A stretch of DNA of 32,157 nt, taken from Verrucomicrobiales bacterium (GTDB lineage: Bacteria > Verrucomicrobiota > Verrucomicrobiia > Limisphaerales > F1-12-MAGs170). A model generated the notes under the pieces. The model saw only the letters and a list, made by a program, of their open reading frames with translations, was not told where the DNA came from and did not search any database. Positions 1 to 7,628 of the stretch are shown here, piece after piece; position 1 is the stretch's first letter; each line of letters starts with the position of its first letter. The position numbers were made by a program, and so were the translations under genes. The DNA is taken from assembly GCA_005777315.1 (NCBI GenBank), contig SXMN01000152.1:1-32157 (forward strand). The letters are read 5' to 3'.

Positions 1-142
1 CAATCCTCGGTCTTGGGTGGTTGGTTAGACCTTTCCATTCATTGTTTTCACGTTGAATTCCGAGCGGACCATCCGCCCAGACTCAGGGGACTTTCACCCC
101 CGGACTCACACAGCTTCACGAAGCGCACCCTAATCCTGCTCC

Positions 143-177
143 TGCTCTTAATCTCCTCCACTGCGTGATTAAGAGCA
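143..177. repeat. 11-bp inverted repeat (hairpin) in the leader of the oxidoreductase gene
   Basis: TGCTCTTAATC at 143-153 pairs perfectly with GATTAAGAGCA at 167-177 across a 13-base loop. The left side also carries a short run of GCTCCT-like hexamers (about 136-149). The rest of 1-258 holds no ORF I can support. The hairpin is followed by AAAATTATG and not by a T run on the plus strand. It may be a terminator for an upstream gene, a leader structure, or a copy of a dispersed short repeat. Confidence 0.55.
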
Positions 178-258
178 AAATTATGACGCTGGCGTTTTCT
201 ATGCGCTGACATTTCAGTGGACTGTCGGCCAGCTTGCCGGAATTATTGCCACCAATCT

Positions 259-1329
259 ATGAAACGATGGAAAGTCGCTGGCATCAACTTTGATCACTTC
301 CACATGGGCGATTTGCTTCGCTACGTCCATGAGCATCCGAGGGCGGAGATCGTCGGTATCAGTGACGAGCAACCGGCGCGAATGGAAGAGGCCGTTCGCA
401 AACTTGGCATTCCACGCGCGAACGCCTTCGCTGATTACCGCGAGTGTCTCGAAAAGACCCGGCCGGACGTGGTCATCCTTTGTCCAGCCGCCTCGAAGCA
501 CGGCGAGTGGGTGAAGAAAGTAGCGCCGTACGGGCCGCACATCATGGTCGAGAAACCCTTCGCCGCCTCGCTCAAGGAAGCCGACGTGATGGTGAAAGCG
601 ATGCCGAAGAACTCGACACTGATGATCAACTGGCCGCTCCAGTGGGTCGGCTCGCATTGCAAATCTTACGAACTGATCTCCAAAGGCGTCATTGGCGAGG
701 TGCTCAATGTCTGGCATATCGGCGGCAATCGCGGTCCGCTTTTCCACGGCGCTGACAAGGACGAGAAGACTCCGGAACAGGTTGCCAAAGAAAAGCCGCA
801 CTCATGGTTTTACAAGAAAGCTCATGGCGGAGGGTCGTTGTTGGATTATCTCGGCTACGGCACAACGCTCGGCACGTGGTACCAGGGTGGAAGGCGACCG
901 ATTGAAGTCACCGCCACTGTGGATGAACCCACTGGGCTTGAAGTGGATGAACACAGCATTGTCGTGGCCCGTTATGCCCACGGCTTGTCGAAGTTCGAGA
1001 CGAGGTGGGGAACATTCACTGACCCGTGGATCATCCAGCCGCAGCCCAAGTGTGGCTTCGTGATTCTTGGCACTGAAGGCACGGTGAGTAGTTACGACTA
1101 CGACGACTTTGTAACCGTTCAGACCCGACGAAAGCCCCGGCCACACCAGATCGCCGCGCCTGCGACCAGGGCACCGAATCAAAACCCGGTGCAGTATCTC
1201 CTGCATTGCCTCGATAAGCATCTGCCGCTTCAGGGCCCGGTAAGCCTGTCGATCAGCCGCATCGGCCAGGAAATCGTGGATGCCGCAGTCAAGAGCGCGA
1301 AGCTGAAGAAAACCGTAAAACTGCCCTGA
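259..1329 (+). CDS. Gfo/Idh/MocA family oxidoreductase
   Basis: Predicted NAD(P)-dependent cytoplasmic sugar or inositol-type dehydrogenase of 356 residues, close to the family's usual length. The N-terminal Rossmann half runs to about residue 120 and has the family motif VEKP (residues 97-100). The C-terminal half holds GGGSLLDYLGYGTTLGTWY, typical of the catalytic/oligomerisation domain. The usual GxGxxG is replaced by GINFDHFHMGD (residues 8-18), seen in some subfamilies. An in-frame ATG exists at 217, but homology begins at MKRWKVAG, so 259 is preferred. The substrate cannot be told. The gene stands alone, convergent with the two-component operon. It lacks a visible twin-arginine signal, unlike many verrucomicrobial relatives, so it is probably cytoplasmic. 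Confidence 0.85.
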   Translation: MKRWKVAGINFDHFHMGDLLRYVHEHPRAEIVGISDEQPARMEEAVRKLGIPRANAFADYRECLEKTRPDVVILCPAASKHGEWVKKVAPYGPHIMVEKPFAASLKEADVMVKAMPKNSTLMINWPLQWVGSHCKSYELISKGVIGEVLNVWHIGGNRGPLFHGADKDEKTPEQVAKEKPHSWFYKKAHGGGSLLDYLGYGTTLGTWYQGGRRPIEVTATVDEPTGLEVDEHSIVVARYAHGLSKFETRWGTFTDPWIIQPQPKCGFVILGTEGTVSSYDYDDFVTVQTRRKPRPHQIAAPATRAPNQNPVQYLLHCLDKHLPLQGPVSLSISRIGQEIVDAAVKSAKLKKTVKLP

Positions 1330-1569
1330 GTCAGCCCGCTCATTTCACACCCTGTAGCGGTGTCTTGGAAAGGCGCCGAATTTTTCCGGTCCGGAAATCA
1401 GCTCGTTGTTTCACGGGCGTCATCGTCATCGGCCCGAAAGCAGGGGTTTGACGAGAAGTCCTCGGCGTTGCAATCCCGACAATCGATTGAGCGAAGACGG
1501 CAATCAGAGGAGGCGTTGGAGCTGGCTCCCGCCAAATCCGACAGGGAAGGCAAGAATCGGAGAATCCGT
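1330..1569. other. Convergent intergenic region with a small palindrome
   Basis: This lies between two genes whose 3' ends face each other. ACACC/GGTGT flank a 7-base loop just after the oxidoreductase stop, and TTTCCGG at 1383-1389 mirrors CCGGAAA at 1391-1397 with a one-base spacer. Neither is followed by a convincing T run, so no terminator is called. No coding sequence was recognised here. Confidence 0.4.
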
Positions 1570-2019
1570 TTATGCCGCGGACTTTTGCGGTGGAGGTTCG
1601 TTCAGGCCGAGCCAGTATTCCCCAAGGCGGCCCACTGCGGTGACGAACTCATCGAAATCCACGGGCTTGCGGATGTAGCTGCTGGCCCCAAGGCGATAGC
1701 CCTGCTCGATGTCCCGATTTTCGCGGGAGGACGTGAGGATGATGACGCGGGCATCACGAGTTCTCTCATCAGCTCTGATCCGTTCAAGCACTTCCAAACC
1801 ATTCAAGCGCGGAAGATTCAAATCCAGGAGAATGATGGCAGGTGGCTTGTGGTTTGCGGCACCAGCGTTGTCCCCGCTTCCCAGTAAATACTGGATGGCT
1901 TCAACGCCGTCGCGGGCGACTACGACTTCGTTAGGGATGTTGTTCTTCTTGAACGCACGTTTGGTCAGGGCAACATCGTCAACGTTATCCTCAACAAGGA
2001 GTATTGAATCCATATTCAT
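1570..2019 (-). CDS. CheY-like response regulator (Rcp1 type, single receiver domain)
   Basis: A stand-alone receiver domain of 149 residues counting from the ATG at 2019 (MNMDSILL); the ATG at 2013 is equally possible. Acidic pocket residues sit in VEDNVDD (9-15). The phosphoacceptor is Asp66 in ILLDLNLP, the switch Thr is in ILTSS (T96), and the conserved Lys is K118 in YIRKP. The long alpha1-beta2 and beta3 region, with DGVEAIQYLLG, resembles Rcp1-like regulators that partner phytochrome or PAS kinases. There is no output domain, so it probably acts by protein-protein contact or in a phosphorelay. It lies 118 bases downstream of the histidine kinase on the same strand, its likely phosphodonor. 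Confidence 0.9.
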   Translation of the reverse strand: MNMDSILLVEDNVDDVALTKRAFKKNNIPNEVVVARDGVEAIQYLLGSGDNAGAANHKPPAIILLDLNLPRLNGLEVLERIRADERTRDARVIILTSSRENRDIEQGYRLGASSYIRKPVDFDEFVTAVGRLGEYWLGLNEPPPQKSAA

Positions 2020-2137
2020 GTCTGACGGGCTGCAATCTGTCACGCCCGTGCCCTGTGAGAAAGGAGAAATTGCAAAGAACTTACATTCTTTCGCCGGCGG
2101 GAGGTTCACCGTGGTCCCGGGGCTGACAGAACGACGG

Positions 2138-4027
2138 TTATGAGGAGTTCACCGTGAAATAAAATGTGGCTCCCTTGCCAACGCTGCCTTCAGCCCACAC
2201 AACGCCTCCGTGCCGTTGAATGATTCTCAGCACCGTGGCCAGTCCGATCCCGCTGCCATCGAACTCGGCGGAATCATGCAGGCGCTGGAAGGCCCCGAAC
2301 AATTTGTCCGAGTATTGCATGTCAAAGCCTGCGCCATTGTCTTCAACGAAATAGACCTCTTCGCCATCCCTGACCTGCCTGCCAAAGCGCACCTTGGGAT
2401 GCGCCACGCGGCTGGTGTACTTCCACGCATTGCTGAGCAGATTCTCGATCACCACGCCCATGAGCCTGGGATCAACGTTGGCATGGAGTCCCGGACTGAT
2501 CGTCAACTCGACACGCCGGTCGGGAAAGTGGGAGCGGAGGTCTGCGGCCACATCTGCCGCGAGTTCGGACAGGTTCACGTCTGAACGATTCAATTCTCCG
2601 CGTGCGCTGCGCGCCAGACTCAGCAGGTCGTCAATGAGCAGGCTCATGCGTTGAGCACCGGCGCGGACCCGGGAAAGGTAATCCCGAGCCGTCTGGTCAA
2701 GCACCGCGTCGTAATCTTCGATCAATGCTTTGCTGAAGCCGTCGATGGTCCTGAGCGGCGTCCGCAAATCGTGCGAGACGGAGTAACTGAACGACTCCAG
2801 CTCGCGATTCACTCGGCTCAGTTCGGCGGTGCGCGCCTCGACCCGTTGCTCCAATTCCTGGTTTAACCGGCGCACCTCATCCTCCGCCTGCTTCCGGCGG
2901 GTAATGTCATGGATACCCACCAGCAACGCCGCTTCGTCATGGTATTCGATGGGATACGCGGAAATGAGCACCCAGACCGGTCCGCCAGTCGAAGTCTTGA
3001 GTTCCATGTCAAAATTATCCACGTGCCCCTGTTCCTTCAGCGTCTTTAATAGCCGCTGGCGGTCTGCCTCGTTCTTGTAGAATTGGCTGACAGGCAATCC
3101 GTCGAGCGATTTCGGATCGATCCGCAGGAGGCTGGTTAGCGCCCGGTTCCCCATCCAGAACGTGCTGTTGGATCTTCGGGTCAGGAGCAGCGCGACGGGC
3201 GACGTTTCAAAGAGCTGACGGAAGCTCTCCTCTCCCTTGCGCCGCGCCGCCTCCGACAACCGAAGATCGGTCACCGTGGCTTTGAAATCCTTGATGGTGC
3301 TTTCGAGCTGGTGGGCCATCTCATCGAACCCATTCTGGAGAACACCAATCTCATCATGCACTCTGGATGCTCCAATCCGGATTGAATAATCACCGGTGCC
3401 AACCTGACGAACCGCTTCCGCCAGATGGGAAAGCCGGGATGTCACCAGCAGACGCATGATGGCAACCAGGACGACGCTCGTGGCTGCAAAGCCGCCCAGT
3501 GCGCCCAACAAGAACCGCCGTGCCAGGATCGCCTTCTCCTTCTCGGCCTCCGTGGTTCTCAGTTTGACGAATACCACAAGCAACGGCGACTGTCCGGCCG
3601 CGGTAATGACAGGGCTCAAGCGGATCAGAAAGCTATTGGTTTGATCTGTCGTCCGGATCGTCACCGGAGAGTTCCCCGCCTGGTCCAACCACGCAGGATC
3701 GACCTCGGGCAGCGTTTTGAAGTCGCTTCCGCTCGGAGTGTTCAAGCCGTGAAAGACGTTTCCATCCATTCCCACAGCCAGCGCGTCAACCACGGAATCC
3801 CCCACCAACTGCCTCATGGTTTTCGCCTCAGCTACGGCGGACGGCTGTAGGGATCCCTGTGTAATGAGCGCTCCGGGTCGTTCCAGTCCTTCCTCCAGCC
3901 GGCGATCCACTTCGGCGGAAAAGCGCCTGGTATTGATCCATCCCAGTGCGATCAAGACAATCGCCTCGACCAACACCACAGCAAGGCCCATTCGCACTGC
4001 CAATGGAACCGTCAAACGCCTCGTCAT
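2138..4027 (-). CDS. Membrane PAS-domain sensor histidine kinase
   Basis: Counting from the ATG at 4027, the protein has 629 residues. Order of parts: transmembrane helix about 10-32; extracytoplasmic sensor to about 165; second helix about 168-193 (LLGALGGFAATSVVLVAIM); HAMP about 195-245; PAS about 265-380 ending in the PAC-like IHDITRRKQAEDE; coiled coil; HisKA with His419 in SVSHDLRTPL; HATPase with N box (ENLLSNAWKY), G1 (VEDNGAGFDM) and G2 (GSGIGLATV). This is the family of phytochrome-like and Rcp1-coupled kinases. The ATG at 4027-4025 overlaps the TGA of the upstream binding-protein gene (ATGA), which decides the start over the ATG at 4054. The overlap implies translational coupling, and the binding protein may deliver the ligand to the sensor domain. 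Confidence 0.9.
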   Translation of the reverse strand: MTRRLTVPLAVRMGLAVVLVEAIVLIALGWINTRRFSAEVDRRLEEGLERPGALITQGSLQPSAVAEAKTMRQLVGDSVVDALAVGMDGNVFHGLNTPSGSDFKTLPEVDPAWLDQAGNSPVTIRTTDQTNSFLIRLSPVITAAGQSPLLVVFVKLRTTEAEKEKAILARRFLLGALGGFAATSVVLVAIMRLLVTSRLSHLAEAVRQVGTGDYSIRIGASRVHDEIGVLQNGFDEMAHQLESTIKDFKATVTDLRLSEAARRKGEESFRQLFETSPVALLLTRRSNSTFWMGNRALTSLLRIDPKSLDGLPVSQFYKNEADRQRLLKTLKEQGHVDNFDMELKTSTGGPVWVLISAYPIEYHDEAALLVGIHDITRRKQAEDEVRRLNQELEQRVEARTAELSRVNRELESFSYSVSHDLRTPLRTIDGFSKALIEDYDAVLDQTARDYLSRVRAGAQRMSLLIDDLLSLARSARGELNRSDVNLSELAADVAADLRSHFPDRRVELTISPGLHANVDPRLMGVVIENLLSNAWKYTSRVAHPKVRFGRQVRDGEEVYFVEDNGAGFDMQYSDKLFGAFQRLHDSAEFDGSGIGLATVLRIIQRHGGVVWAEGSVGKGATFYFTVNSS

Positions 4028-6078
4028 TTTGAAAGATCGAAAAAGAACTGGCATGGATTGGCGGGTGCGGGGGTCGGATAGGTCCAGGAGTCAAACTGTG
4101 GCTCCGGGACATTTCTGAAATCTCTGCTCACGATGGCATGGGACACGGTGTCTTGACAGAGTCCGATTGCATAAAACTCCTCGGCGGCAATATCGAGCAC
4201 CTGCCGCATCAACGTTTTTTGCCGGTTCTGATCCGGCTCTCCCATGATTTTTCGATAAATCTCCATCTGGCGGCGAACACTGGGTGGAGGCTCCTGTGCG
4301 TTGGCTGCTCCGTGATCGGTAAACCATGCAGCCCAGGGAACTCCATATGGCACTCTTGCCGGCCCGATTCTCTCGAAGGTGACCGGGACAAAGAATTCGG
4401 GCTCCATGATTGGAGTGATTCCTCCACCACTCCACCACGCCGCTGCGTCGTGGCGGTTGGCATTGAGCCGTGCGTAGAAGTCGGTCCGGGAGAGTGTCTC
4501 GATCTTCATCCCAACTCCGATCGCCCGCCAGTTCTCCTCCAGGATCTTGAACGCCGTAATCCAGTCCTCACCCCGGCCAGTTGGCAGCAGGATTTCGATC
4601 TCAAGGGTGCGGCCATCCCGGAGCCGGCGTATTCCTGAATCCGTGGCGGGTTTGAGTTCCAGCTCGTCCAATGCCTGCGCGGAGCGACGAGGGTTGAATT
4701 GGGTGAATTGCACGCCCAACTTCTCATGTCGGAACGATGATTCGTCCCGTGGCGCGATCTGCCACGGTTTGCCTCTCCCATCCAGCACCTCCTTGATGAT
4801 GCGCTTCCGATCGATGGCTTCGGACAAAGCCACTCGAAACGCCTTGTTCGTGAAGACAGATCGGACGATCGGATCCGGGTGCGCCAGGTTCAGACACAGC
4901 GCGAGCATGTTTGGCATCGAGGGAATCAGACGCATGGGACGCCATTTGTCCCGGCCTTTACGGTCGAGGAGCTGGGGCGAGGCCACTTTCCAATCAAAGC
5001 CCTCGGATTGCATATCGATGCGCCCATCAAGAACCCGTTGGAGGAGCTGCGCCTGGTCTGCCACGACTGTCGCCTCGATTCCGTCAATATAAGGAAGCTG
5101 GTTCCCCTGGGTATCAACCTTCCAGTAGTAAGGATTGCGTACGGCTTTGATCGGCGTGGTGCCTGGTTTATAGGGCGTGGTCATGACCCAGGCGTCCAGA
5201 GTGGGAGCATCTGGATTGACCCAATCCCATGGCGCATAAACTTTCTGAAAAGCATCCGCCCAGTTTGTCGCGCCCGTCCTCTTCACCAGATCACGGGCGC
5301 CATCCGGGTTGTGCCGGACATGGAATTTCCGGAAGTAATGTTGCGGGTAACGCGCAAGCGCATTGGCTCGCATCGAGGCCAGATGCTGAATGAAAATCGC
5401 ATTCGGTCCGGCGAATCGGAATTCGATGGTGCCCGGATCAATTACCTCGCAGATCGCCGTTCTGCCATCCAACACCAGCCATGACGGCGGGATGGGTGTG
5501 AGTTCTGGAACATTCACCACATCATCAAACCACGCCTTGACGTCCTCCGATGTGAAGGGCGCGCCATCTGACCAGCGTGTTCCAGGACGCAGTTTGAAGA
5601 CGAAGACGGTGGCGTTGCTCTTGACCTCCCAGGACTGCGCGAGGTTCGGGATCACCTTCGTCCAGTAGGGATCCCAGCGGACCAGGTTTTCGTAGGCGAT
5701 CGTCCGCGAAAGCAGACTCGTGTGATCGTACCCCAGCAAAGTGATATGCCAGGTGCCGCCATAACGGCCGATTCGTTCCACCGGAGAAAGCAGGACAGGA
5801 TTGCGCGGCAACCGTTGCTCGACTGGTGGCAGACTTCCAGCCATCACACGTGTTCGAAATTCAGGAGCCTCGCGGTAGATGCCTGCCGCCTTCGCAAGCA
5901 TCGCGTGCGGGCTTAGGATTGCGGCGCTAAGGACGATCACCATTCCAGTGCTGTGGCTCGGGAGCAGTCTGGCACGAGTCCCGGCCAGAATCCTGAAGCA
6001 AGCTCCGGCGAAATCTCCGCCCCAATTGGACCGGTCCAGAAGCCTGTCAATCTGGTTGGAAGCCTGTTCAATCTTCAC
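4024..6078 (-). CDS. ABC-type periplasmic substrate-binding protein, family 5 (oligopeptide type)
   Basis: A 684-residue SBP_bac_5 protein. Visible family features: YGGTWHITLLGYD near the N terminus, LAQSWEVKSNATVFVFKLRPGTRWSDGAPFTSEDVKAWFD (cluster signature region, split here by eye), PYYWKVDTQGNQLPYIDGI, and NKAFRVALSEAIDRKRI. Start: GTG at 6078 with GGAG six bases upstream. The hydrophobic export segment (MVIVLSAAILSPHAMLAKAAG) begins only at residue 46, so the N-region is unusually long; the ATG at 5943 is an alternative start. No permease or ATPase gene lies nearby. Instead its stop overlaps the start of a sensor kinase gene. A role as a ligand-capturing co-sensor is therefore as likely as transport. 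Confidence 0.85.
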   Translation of the reverse strand: MKIEQASNQIDRLLDRSNWGGDFAGACFRILAGTRARLLPSHSTGMVIVLSAAILSPHAMLAKAAGIYREAPEFRTRVMAGSLPPVEQRLPRNPVLLSPVERIGRYGGTWHITLLGYDHTSLLSRTIAYENLVRWDPYWTKVIPNLAQSWEVKSNATVFVFKLRPGTRWSDGAPFTSEDVKAWFDDVVNVPELTPIPPSWLVLDGRTAICEVIDPGTIEFRFAGPNAIFIQHLASMRANALARYPQHYFRKFHVRHNPDGARDLVKRTGATNWADAFQKVYAPWDWVNPDAPTLDAWVMTTPYKPGTTPIKAVRNPYYWKVDTQGNQLPYIDGIEATVVADQAQLLQRVLDGRIDMQSEGFDWKVASPQLLDRKGRDKWRPMRLIPSMPNMLALCLNLAHPDPIVRSVFTNKAFRVALSEAIDRKRIIKEVLDGRGKPWQIAPRDESSFRHEKLGVQFTQFNPRRSAQALDELELKPATDSGIRRLRDGRTLEIEILLPTGRGEDWITAFKILEENWRAIGVGMKIETLSRTDFYARLNANRHDAAAWWSGGGITPIMEPEFFVPVTFERIGPARVPYGVPWAAWFTDHGAANAQEPPPSVRRQMEIYRKIMGEPDQNRQKTLMRQVLDIAAEEFYAIGLCQDTVSHAIVSRDFRNVPEPQFDSWTYPTPAPANPCQFFFDLSK

Positions 6079-6418
6079 AGTATTCTCCGTTGCGCCATCC
6101 TCGGGCCCAACACGTTAGTCGTGATGGGCAATCCCGGCTGGCACTCGTGACCGTAGGTTATCGGCACAAGTGGAGTGAAGTTAATTTATTTTTGCTGAGA
6201 TGAGGCGAGAACCGATTGAACACTTCCTCCTGTCGGCCCTTTTTGCTATCCCTGAATCCCTGAACCCTGAAACAGCATTTGAAACCACGAAAAGCACCAG
6301 AGTCACCAAAGGAGGATAATTTGGCTTCAACAACTCATTCACCCGACGGGTGCCAGGCTTTCTTCGTCCCCACGGTTCGATTTTCGAGTCTTTCGTGGTT
6401 GGAACTCTCGTCATTTGC
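6079..6418. other. Divergent intergenic region with short repeats
   Basis: This 340-base region separates the minus-strand binding protein from the plus-strand sigma factor and must hold both promoters, which I cannot place with confidence. It contains three CCCTGAA heptamers at 6250-6271, and a perfect 10-base inverted pair AACCACGAAA (6283-6292) and TTTCGTGGTT (6391-6400), 98 bases apart. ORFs here look non-coding. Confidence 0.5.
6250..6271. repeat. CCCTGAA heptamer repeat, three copies
   Basis: CCCTGAA occurs at 6250-6256, 6258-6264 and 6265-6271, with one extra T after the first copy. On the other strand the unit is TTCAGGG, close to the GGAGTCA/GGATTCA heptads that make up the insertion inside the kinase gene at 7526-7628. 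It probably belongs to the same class of short tandem heptamer repeat. Confidence 0.6.
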
Positions 6419-6982
6419 GTGAATGGCGTTACTCGAATCCTCGACCGCGTTCAGCAAGGCGATGCCGCCGCCGCGGAGCAGCTTCTTCCGCTCGTCTATG
6501 ATGAGTTGCGGCGTCTCGCGTCGGCCAGAATGTCCAGCCAGCCGCCGGGGCAGACTCTCCAGCCCACCGCGCTTGTTCACGAGGCTTACCTCAAACTGGT
6601 CGGCGGCGAGCGAACTCACTGGCCGGACCGCCGTCATTTCTTCGCTGCCGCCGCGGAAGCCATGCGCCACATCCTCGTGGACCGCGCCCGCCGAAAATTG
6701 CGCCTGCGCCATGGCGCGAACGCGGAACGCATCGATGTTGATGAGATCGAAATCGCCATGCCAGCCAGGGAAGAAGTCCTCCTGGATCTCGATGAAGCCC
6801 TCGTTGAGCTGCGCGCCGCCTCGCCTGAGCGCGCGGAGATCGTGAACCTGCGTTTCTTCGCCGGTTTGAGTGAGCCCGAAGTGGCATCCATCCTCGGAAT
6901 CTCTGAACGCTCGGTGCAGCGCCAGTGGAGCTACGCCAGGGCCTGGCTCTTCGCGCGGATCGAACGCGTCAGAACTTCCTGA
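6419..6982 (+). CDS. ECF-like sigma-70 factor of the kinase-associated planctomycete/verrucomicrobial type
   Basis: A 187-residue sigma factor. Region 2 spans about 5-85 (LPLVYDELRRLASARM, LVHEAYLKLV, FFAAAAEAMRHILVDRARR). Region 4 spans about 125-185 (AEIVNLRFFAGLSEPEVASILGISERSVQRQWSYARAWL). GTG at 6419 is chosen because it aligns exactly with the ATG start of the paralogue at 19561 (VNGVTRILDRV versus MNEVTHLLDRV); an in-frame ATG at 6350 would add an unrelated tail. The core-binding DAED of ordinary ECF factors is replaced by QPTA (48-51), as in the second copy. No anti-sigma gene is present. The kinase gene follows after 60 bases and is the likely control partner. Confidence 0.88.
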   Translation: MNGVTRILDRVQQGDAAAAEQLLPLVYDELRRLASARMSSQPPGQTLQPTALVHEAYLKLVGGERTHWPDRRHFFAAAAEAMRHILVDRARRKLRLRHGANAERIDVDEIEIAMPAREEVLLDLDEALVELRAASPERAEIVNLRFFAGLSEPEVASILGISERSVQRQWSYARAWLFARIERVRTS

Positions 6983-7042
6983 AAATAATTGGCGGGATTG
7001 TCGGCGGAACGTCGTTGTGTGGAGTGAAGGCAACGAGCAAAT

Positions 7043-7606
7043 ATGCCAGCCATGACACCCATCGATCCCGTCGAAGAAGCTATTTTCAACGCCGCCAGCG
7101 AGCTGGCCGACCCGAAGAACCGCGCCGCGTTCCTCGATCAATCCTGTGGTGGCGACCAGGAACTCCGCTCGCGCATCGATGCACTTCTGACAGCGGACGC
7201 CAAGGCGGAGAAGTATCTCGCTGAAGATCCGCTTGGCCTCGCGCCCACGATTGCCGCGCCGCCGCGCGCGAACGCACCGCTCGAAGAATCGCCTGGTGGC
7301 ATCATCGGCCGCTACAAGCTTCTCCAGAAGATTGGCGAGGGCGGCATGGGCGTGGTCTATATGGCAGAGCAACGCGATCCCGTGGTCCGGAAAGTCGCGC
7401 TCAAGATCATCAAGCTCGGCATGGACTCACGGCAGGTGGTCGCCCGTTTCGAGGCCGAGCGACAGGCCCTCGCGCTCATGGATCACCCGCACATCGCCAA
7501 GGTGCTCGATGGCGGGATGACCGGCCAGGAATCAGGAGTCAGGGATCAAGGGGCAGGATTCAGGCTCAGTGGTTCCCTCATCCGTCCGCAATCCCCTGCC
7601 CCCTGA
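7043..7606 (+). CDS. Ser/Thr protein kinase, N-terminal part (reading frame broken at 7604)
   Basis: The first 160 residues are the N terminus of a bacterial Hanks-type kinase: a helical pre-domain (1-85) shared with the paralogue at 20164, the glycine loop GEGGMG (98-103), the catalytic Lys121 in VALK, and the helix-C glutamate region [14 protein letters not shown]. After DGGMTG the frame runs into a repeat insertion and encodes low-complexity residues until TGA at 7604. The rest of the same kinase continues one frame over, to 10601. Without the 103-base insertion the join would give DGGMTG-SGRPYF, the same length as DGGTTE-SGRPYF in the paralogue. The last sense codon and stop read CCC-TGA-C, where +1 slippage would restore the downstream frame. 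It may be a pseudogene or a frameshifted gene. Confidence 0.75.
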   Translation: MPAMTPIDPVEEAIFNAASELADPKNRAAFLDQSCGGDQELRSRIDALLTADAKAEKYLAEDPLGLAPTIAAPPRANAPLEESPGGIIGRYKLLQKIGEGGMGVVYMAEQRDPVVRKVALKIIKLGMDSRQVVARFEAERQALALMDHPHIAKVLDGGMTGQESGVRDQGAGFRLSGSLIRPQSPAP

Positions 7607-7628
7607 CGCCCGACTCCTGACTCCTGCC
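7526..7628. repeat. 103-base inverted heptamer-repeat insertion inside the kinase gene
   Basis: The left arm (7526-7557) and the reverse complement of the right arm (7597-7628) agree at 27 of 32 positions by my count. Each arm is built of degenerate heptads such as GGAATCA, GGAGTCA, GGGATCA and GGATTCA on the left, with the complementary TGACTCC type on the right. The insertion sits between the codons for DGGMTG and SGRPYF, a loop between two beta strands of the kinase N-lobe. Its length is not a multiple of three and changes the reading frame. No transposase or clear target-site duplication is seen. Confidence 0.75.

Noticed and set aside
1360..1887. Plus-strand open frame across the receiver gene
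   Set aside because: It overlaps the convincing minus-strand receiver domain and shows no family resemblance.
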